Assembly (NCBI RefSeq): GCF_027887165.1 | Contig: NC_077229.1 | Location: 346,995,380-347,059,379, forward strand | Reading direction: 5' to 3' | DNA length: 64,000 bases | Source: Monodelphis domestica | Taxonomy: Eukaryota > Chordata > Mammalia > Didelphimorphia > Didelphidae | In this document: positions 58,926 through 64,000 of the stretch, piece by piece | How the letters are laid out: the number at the start of each line of letters is the position of its first letter | Numbering within the stretch: position 1 is the stretch's first letter | Notes under the pieces: model-generated | What the model was told of the DNA's origin: nothing | Seen by the model: the letters and a program-made list of their open reading frames with translations, nothing else | Database searches by the model: none | Program-made: the position numbers and the translations under genes

Positions 58926-60093
58926 AAATCACAGAAATAACAATTTTGGCAAGTGTAAACAACCATATCTAGTCCAACTTTTACACAAAGGAATTTCTAC
59001 TGAAACATGCCTAATGCCTGGTTGTCCAGCTTTAACTCAAAGGCCTCTAAGGAAGGAGAAACCACCATCCTGGGGTGGGGGTGGGGGGATCTGTCAATGC
59101 CACTTTTGGACAGCTCTCATTGTTAGCAAATTTTTCCTGACATTAAGCTCAAATTTTCCTTTTTGCAATTTCTACTCATTATTCCTGGTTCTGATCTCTG
59201 GGAACCAGATGAAGAAAGCCTTATCTCTCTTCTACATGACAGCCCTTCTAATACTTGAATACAACTCTCATGTCCTCCCATCCCACAGTCTTTTTTCTCT
59301 CTAGGCTAAACATGCCTATTTCTTTTAGCTGTTCCTCATATGCCATGAATTCAAAGCCTTTTAATCAGTCAGTCAGTCATAAAAAGGGTATTAAGGACCA
59401 ACTATGTGCCATGTACTTGGAATAAAAGAAAGGCAAAGGGCAATCCCTACTCTTAAGGAGCCCACATCCTAATGGGCAAACAATATACAAAAAATTGTAT
59501 ACAAATAAGCTAAATATAAGATAATTTGGAAATAATTGGGGAAAGACAGTATTAAGAAGGATCAGGAAAAACTTCTTATAGCAGGTGAGATTTTACCTGG
59601 GATTTGAAGGAAGCTGGAGAAGCTTGGAGAAGGGAGAAGCTTGGTGAAGAGCCAGTGAAAATACACAGGTGGAAGAGTAAGGAGGCCACTGAGAGTGGGT
59701 CACAGACCCACTGGAATGTAAGGCATGAGAAGAGAAGTGCTTTGAATGTCAGACAGATAACTTTATATTTGATCCTAGAGGTAATAGAGAGAGAGAGCCA
59801 CTGTATTTTATTGAATGTGGGGGGGTTGTGTATGACACATCAGATTAATGCATGCCAAATGAAGACTCATTTGGCAGCTGAATGAAGGATATCAGATAGA
59901 GGTGGGTGAGACAAGGCAGGGAGACCAACCATAAGGCTTTTGCAATAGTCTTGGCATGAGGTGATGAAGACCTGAGCCAGGGTGGGAGTAATTTCAGGGA
60001 AAGAAGTAGGGCATATACAAGAGATTTTATGAAGGTAAAATTAATATACCTTAGCAAAGAGATTAAATAAGGGATAGGGATGATGGGGAAAAG

Positions 60094-60164
60094 AGTGGAG
60101 TCAGGGATGACACCAGTGGAGTCAGGGATGACACCTAGATCTAGGTGTCATCCCTGACTCCACT
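60094..60164. repeat. 21-bp tandem duplication plus 50-bp perfect palindrome
   Basis: The 21-base word at 60094-60114 is repeated at 60115-60135. The second copy continues to 60139 and is followed immediately by its exact reverse complement (60140-60164). The palindrome therefore has 25-base arms and no spacer, centred at 60139/60140 on 'ctagatctag'. The source sequence is ordinary L2 antisense. Confidence 0.97.
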
Positions 60165-60646
60165 CTTTAGGATGTTAGGACTCTCAATAGTACTATGGAA
60201 ATTTAGAAAAGGGAAGAATTGTGGGGAGAGTTTAAGATACTTGGTTCAAGGGAGAAGATAATGGGTTCAGTTTTGGACATGTTGAGTTAAAAAAATCTAT
60301 AGGTCATCTATTTGGAAACAACCAACAGAAAGTCGAAGATGCTCCTCTGGAGATTAGGAGAGATTAAGGCTGGATGAGTAGATCTGAGAATCATCATTGA
60401 GATGGGAGTCCTGGAGCATGTCCATTGTGACCTGGCATGACTTGGATGAAGATGTAGGAAAGGAAATGAAGGAGTGGTCAGTTAGGCAGAAGAACCAGGA
60501 TAGAATAGAGGCATGGAAAGCTAGAGAGAAGAGAGGATCAAAGAGGATAAAGTAATCAACAGTATCAAAGCCACCTACATGCAGAGCTCAGAAAGGATGA
60601 GCACTGAGAGAAAGCTATTAGATTTGGCCATTAAGAAATCATAATT

Positions 60647-60850
60647 GGGGGGAAGCTGAGTGGCTCAGTAAATTGAGAGCCAGGCCCAGAGACAAGAGGT
60701 CCTGGGTTCAAATATGACTTCAGACACTTCCTAGCTTGTGTGACCTTGGGCAAGTCACTTGACCCCCATTGTCTAGCCCTTACCACTCTTCTGCCTTAGA
60801 ACCAATACACAGTATTGATTCTAAGATGGAAGGTAAGGGTTTAAAAAAAT
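60647..60850 (+). mobile_element. Marsupial SINE inserted in L2
   Basis: Full-length copy ('ggggaagctgagtggctcag' to 'gattctaagatggaaggtaa' and an A-run). Perfect 12-base repeats 'gaaatcataatt' flank it (60635-60646 and 60851-60862). It is the youngest layer of an L3 > L2 > SINE nest. Confidence 0.95.
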
Positions 60851-61760
60851 GAAATCATAATTAACTTTGTAGAGAACAGTTTCAATTAAAGATAAGATTG
60901 GAAGGCAGAAAACAGAGAAACAGAATTAAGATAATGAGATGAAAGGAAATGGAGGTATTGGTTGTACATAGCCTTTTCAAGGACTTTAGCCATGACAAAT
61001 AGAAAAGATTTTGGTACATTTGCTATCAGGGATGATAATGTAAGAGTTTTTGGAGGAGGATAGACACCCAAGTATGTTTGGAGGGAAGGAGCTAATAGAA
61101 AGAGAGGGATTGACAATAGAGTGGGGCTGATAGGAGGAGAGTCTGCTAGAAAAGACAGGATGTAATGGGATTACTTGTTCAGGTAGAGGGGTTTACCTAG
61201 GAAAAAGAAGGGCTCCTCTTCTTGTGAGATGGATGAAGAAGGAAATAATGGCACAAGGTATTGGAATGATGTGAGAAGAGGAGGAAGGGAAGAATAAGCT
61301 CTTGGCTAACGGCTTCAATTTTTTTTAGTGAAATATAAGGCAGGGTTTGCAGCAGAGTATGTGGTCAGAGAGGAAGCCATGGGAAGCATCACAAAATATA
61401 AAAAAGTTGGGAAAAATTACTCTTTGCTGTCTTGTGGACATTCTCCAGCTTCTCATTGTTTTTCTTTAACTGTGATACCCAGAACGGAACACAGTACTCC
61501 AGATGAGATCTGACAAGGATGGGATATAGTTATCACTTCCCTGTTCCTAGAAGGTAACTTTCAATTATTCCAGCCCAAAATTGTATTAGTTTTTTAGGCT
61601 CCTACATCAAATTCTTGACTCATTAAGTTTATGTTTCACTAAAATCCCCACATCCTTTTCCATACAATTGATGTCTGTCTATTCCAATTGATTTTTTTTA
61701 ATACCCAAGTACAAGATTTACATTTATTCCTATTTAATTTCATTTTATTAGAGCCATTCT

Positions 61761-62746
61761 CATGTTGATGTAGTTTCCTTCAAAGCTTATCTATCTAGAA
61801 AATAACTTTTTGCAAAGGTTCTTTCCTGATTCACTCCATGTGCTAATGGTTTCTCTCACTCCCAAATTATTATATTTATTTTTTATGTAGTTATATGTGC
61901 TCGAAGTCAGGAAATTTTTAAATTTTCATTGTATTCCCAGTTCTCCTGGCATACAAAATACATAAAATACTTAGTTACTGATTATTATTTATCCCATTCC
62001 CTCGCCTACATTCTTAGCATTTTATAGAACTAAAATCAAATTTAAATAAAAAACAAGTTTAGGAAATATAGCCACTTTCTTCAGTGCCCAGCTGTCATGA
62101 GTATCTTCTTTCTATCTCCCCATTCCTTAACACTGTGCTGTATCATGTATAATTTGCACAAAGATTTCTCAAGCATGTTGGTTTGAAGTAATTAGCTGCC
62201 AGTGACTAGAAGTTTCTTTGTTTACAAGGTTCATTCAATCTTGAGATATTTGCCAACAAATTTCCATTTGTAGAATATGGACTCTCTCTGCCCATTCCAA
62301 AAGCAGATAATGGTATTTTTTCCTAGTCTTATAAATGCAGGTGTACTTGGAACAATGTGCCAAGTTGAGAAAGGTTATAACTTGTTGTTAAATACCATTA
62401 GTTCACTATCAGTAAAAATAGCTCACATTCTCTCTTTGGCAGTGGACAAGGTAGTGACAATTCTCATGCAGTATCTGAACCTGAAATAATCTTTCCACAG
62501 CTCCTAGGATGAGGTAAGTATTCTGTATGCTCCAGAGGATTATTTCTATTCACCTACATATTTTTAGGGTAGTGATCAGGAATAAGGATATATACTGACT
62601 TGGCTTTGTGCCCTTTTCCTAGAAAGTGATCAAAATGAAGTACATTTTTTCTAAGATCCCCTCAGTACAAATTTCCTGTAAGCCAGCCAAGACTCAGGAT
62701 GTTTTGGCTGCTATCAGCTATTTAAGATCTGTCTCTTAGTAACTCA

Positions 62747-62794
<48 letters not shown>

Positions 62795-63229
62795 AGAAAT
62801 ATTAATCAAGTTAATAATGATTATTAACCAATTATAAAAATTTTAACTCATTTCTTTGGATTTTTAAAAGGTGAGTTACACTGTTTTTTAAAATAGAGAG
62901 TAATTATGTAGAAAATCTAAGAAGGAGATTTGGTTGGGTTTTTTTGCCTTTAGTCTCAAATAAAATTACATGTGTGAAAGACTAGCACAAAGTATATTAT
63001 AAGCCAATTGTATATCCTGTATGAGATAATATCCTGAGAAGTCACACAGTTTAGAAAACATAGGAATTATGTAGTTAACCATTTTCATTTGACTAGAGCA
63101 TTCCCATTAAATTTTTTTCTTTTTTGAAAATAAATAATTTTGAAGAATTATTATTCTGCTGAAGGAGAGATCAGTCAGACAGTGGAGGACATAATCAGTG
63201 TCAGTTATATAGAATAGTTGCTATTACTT
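61761..63229. other. Unassigned sequence
   Basis: A diverged L2-like tail may lie at 61820-61980 ('ttgtattcccagttctcctg'). 62277-62489 is a 70-codon ORF followed by a donor-like GAG|GTAAGT at about 62515. I see no protein family in it. Confidence 0.35.
62747..62792. repeat. (GT)n microsatellite
   Basis: About 22 uninterrupted GT units. Confidence 0.95.
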
Positions 63230-63425
63230 GGTTTCAGAAAGAGCTGAGTTCAAATCCAATCTCATACTTACTGAATGAACATGGGCAGTTAGCCACATGG
63301 AGTCTTGGTATACTCATTTATAAAACTGAGATAACAGTAGCTATATTTAGTAATTCACATTGTTGTAAGACTCAAGTGAGAAAACATATGTAAGTATTTT
63401 GCGAACTTTAAAGAGAAAAATAAAA
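63230..63425 (+). mobile_element. MIR CORE-SINE, diverged
   Basis: 'agctgagttcaaatccaatc', 'catttataaaactgagataa', 'attgttgtaagactcaagtg' and 'taagtattttgcgaacttta' follow MIR order. Confidence 0.65.
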
Positions 63426-64000
63426 TCACTTATGATTGCCTCTGTTGACCATTTAGTTCCTATTCACTGTCTAGCTTTGTCCTGGATACTGATATTTCCT
63501 TAAAGAACATTAAGCTTGGTTGAAGCTTTTATTATTTTTTACAATTAGTGTAAAAATATGTCCCTTTAAAATGAAGGAAATGATAAACATATCATTTAGT
63601 ACATGTAGCCTTCATTATGTACAAACTAGGGGATTTAAAATTTTTAGGAAAGAAAGAGTAGGCAACTAATTTTAATCTGTCTTTTGTCACCTAAAGCCAC
63701 TAAATAAAGGAATTTTCAATACATAATATGTTAGTTTTTATTGATGAAATATGACATGGTAACCCAGTTCAATTAGGTAGTTTGAGTATTAAAAAAAAGA
63801 GAAGGAAGTGACTGATATTCTGGATGGGTGAGTATGTGTAGACATTCCTAGACATGAAGGGATGGGGAGGGATGTGGGAATCTCAGGGTGCCTGGTCCAG
63901 GATGACTTCTAGAATGAAGAAAGGTTTGCAAAGGAAACTCTAATTGGTAGAGAATTATGAAATCTCAGAAGAGACCATAATATATTCCTGGTGTATTCCA
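63426..64000. other. Unassigned sequence to the window end
   Basis: No recognised repeat, exon or RNA gene. Confidence 0.4.

Larger units (their letters stand above)
59366..61420 (-). mobile_element. L2 LINE, antisense, 3' end through reverse transcriptase
   Basis: The 3' end is at the left (a cagt-type run, then 'gtattaaggaccaactatgt'). Further landmarks are 'gggatttgaaggaagctgga' near 59601, 'ttttgcaatagtcttggcat' near 59937 and 'gttcagttttggacatgttg' near 60265. At 60552-60571 the reverse complement encodes Ala-Phe-Asp-Thr-Val-Asp, the reverse-transcriptase motif containing a catalytic Asp. It sits inside an L3/CR1 and itself holds a SINE and a palindrome. Frames are broken. The right boundary is set by where L3/CR1 resumes. 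Confidence 0.75.
58926..61760 (-). mobile_element. L3/CR1 LINE, antisense, split by an L2
   Basis: Part one (58926-59365) has 'catatctagtccaactttta', 'tttttgcaatttctactcat' and 'tcctcatatgccatgaattc'. Part two (61427-61760) resumes at the next consensus block: 'gtggacattctccagcttct', 'acacagtactccagatgaga' and 'aaaatccccacatccttttc'. Continuity across the gap shows that the intervening 2.06 kb was inserted. It is noncoding. Confidence 0.72.

Noticed and set aside
62277-62520. 70-codon ORF followed by a GAG|GTAAGT donor-like site
   Set aside because: The ORF stops before the donor, no convincing acceptor is visible upstream and no family is recognised; donor-like words are expected by chance in 64 kb.

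Overview
This window reads as nuclear DNA from a metatherian (marsupial) mammal. It is AT-rich, has no compact protein-coding genes, and is densely packed with transposable elements whose sequences I recognise as marsupial. These include tRNA-headed SINEs whose 3' part reads like 'gccttggaaccaatac...gattctaagac', Mar-1-type CORE-SINEs with a Bov-B/RTE-like tail, a marsupial L1 lineage, and old L2 and L3/CR1 LINEs. I cannot tell opossum from an Australian marsupial. All family names rest on memory of consensus sequences; no database search was run.

The only convincing gene-like feature is at the left. A CpG- and GC-box-rich segment (about 2450-3640) looks like a promoter followed by an untranslated first exon on the + strand. 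It has a TATA-like box near 2894, a short upstream ORF built on a CTG run (3551-3592), and a possible splice donor at 3627/3628. I do not recognise the gene. The simplest reading of the remaining ~60 kb is a long first intron or flanking DNA; I found no exon I can defend there.

Layout: 1-880, L1 fragment; 2450-3640, promoter/first exon; 3640-8750, mostly unassigned with GT and AT microsatellites and small L2/L3 fragments; 8.7-17.8 kb, dense repeats (L3/CR1, L2, a truncated L1, several SINEs, one SINE inside another); 18-24.9 kb, microsatellites and Mar-1 SINE; 25.2-34.1 kb, two related retroviral LTRs with no recognised viral genes beside them; 34.1-39.2 kb, L2 and L1 remnants; 41.5 and 47.5 kb, two large polypyrimidine microsatellites; 44.6-45.7 kb, a fairly young 5'-truncated L1 with a 216-codon ORF2 remnant; 50.6-51.6 kb, decayed L1 reverse transcriptase; 54.6-55.8 kb, an L1 inserted inside another L1; 56.6-61.8 kb, an L2/L3 complex containing SINE insertions and a 50-bp perfect palindrome.

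No previously undescribed biological system is supported. The most informative features are the nested insertions with readable target-site duplications, the palindrome near 60.14 kb, the pair of LTRs that have each grown their own internal tandem repeats, and the unidentified CpG promoter.
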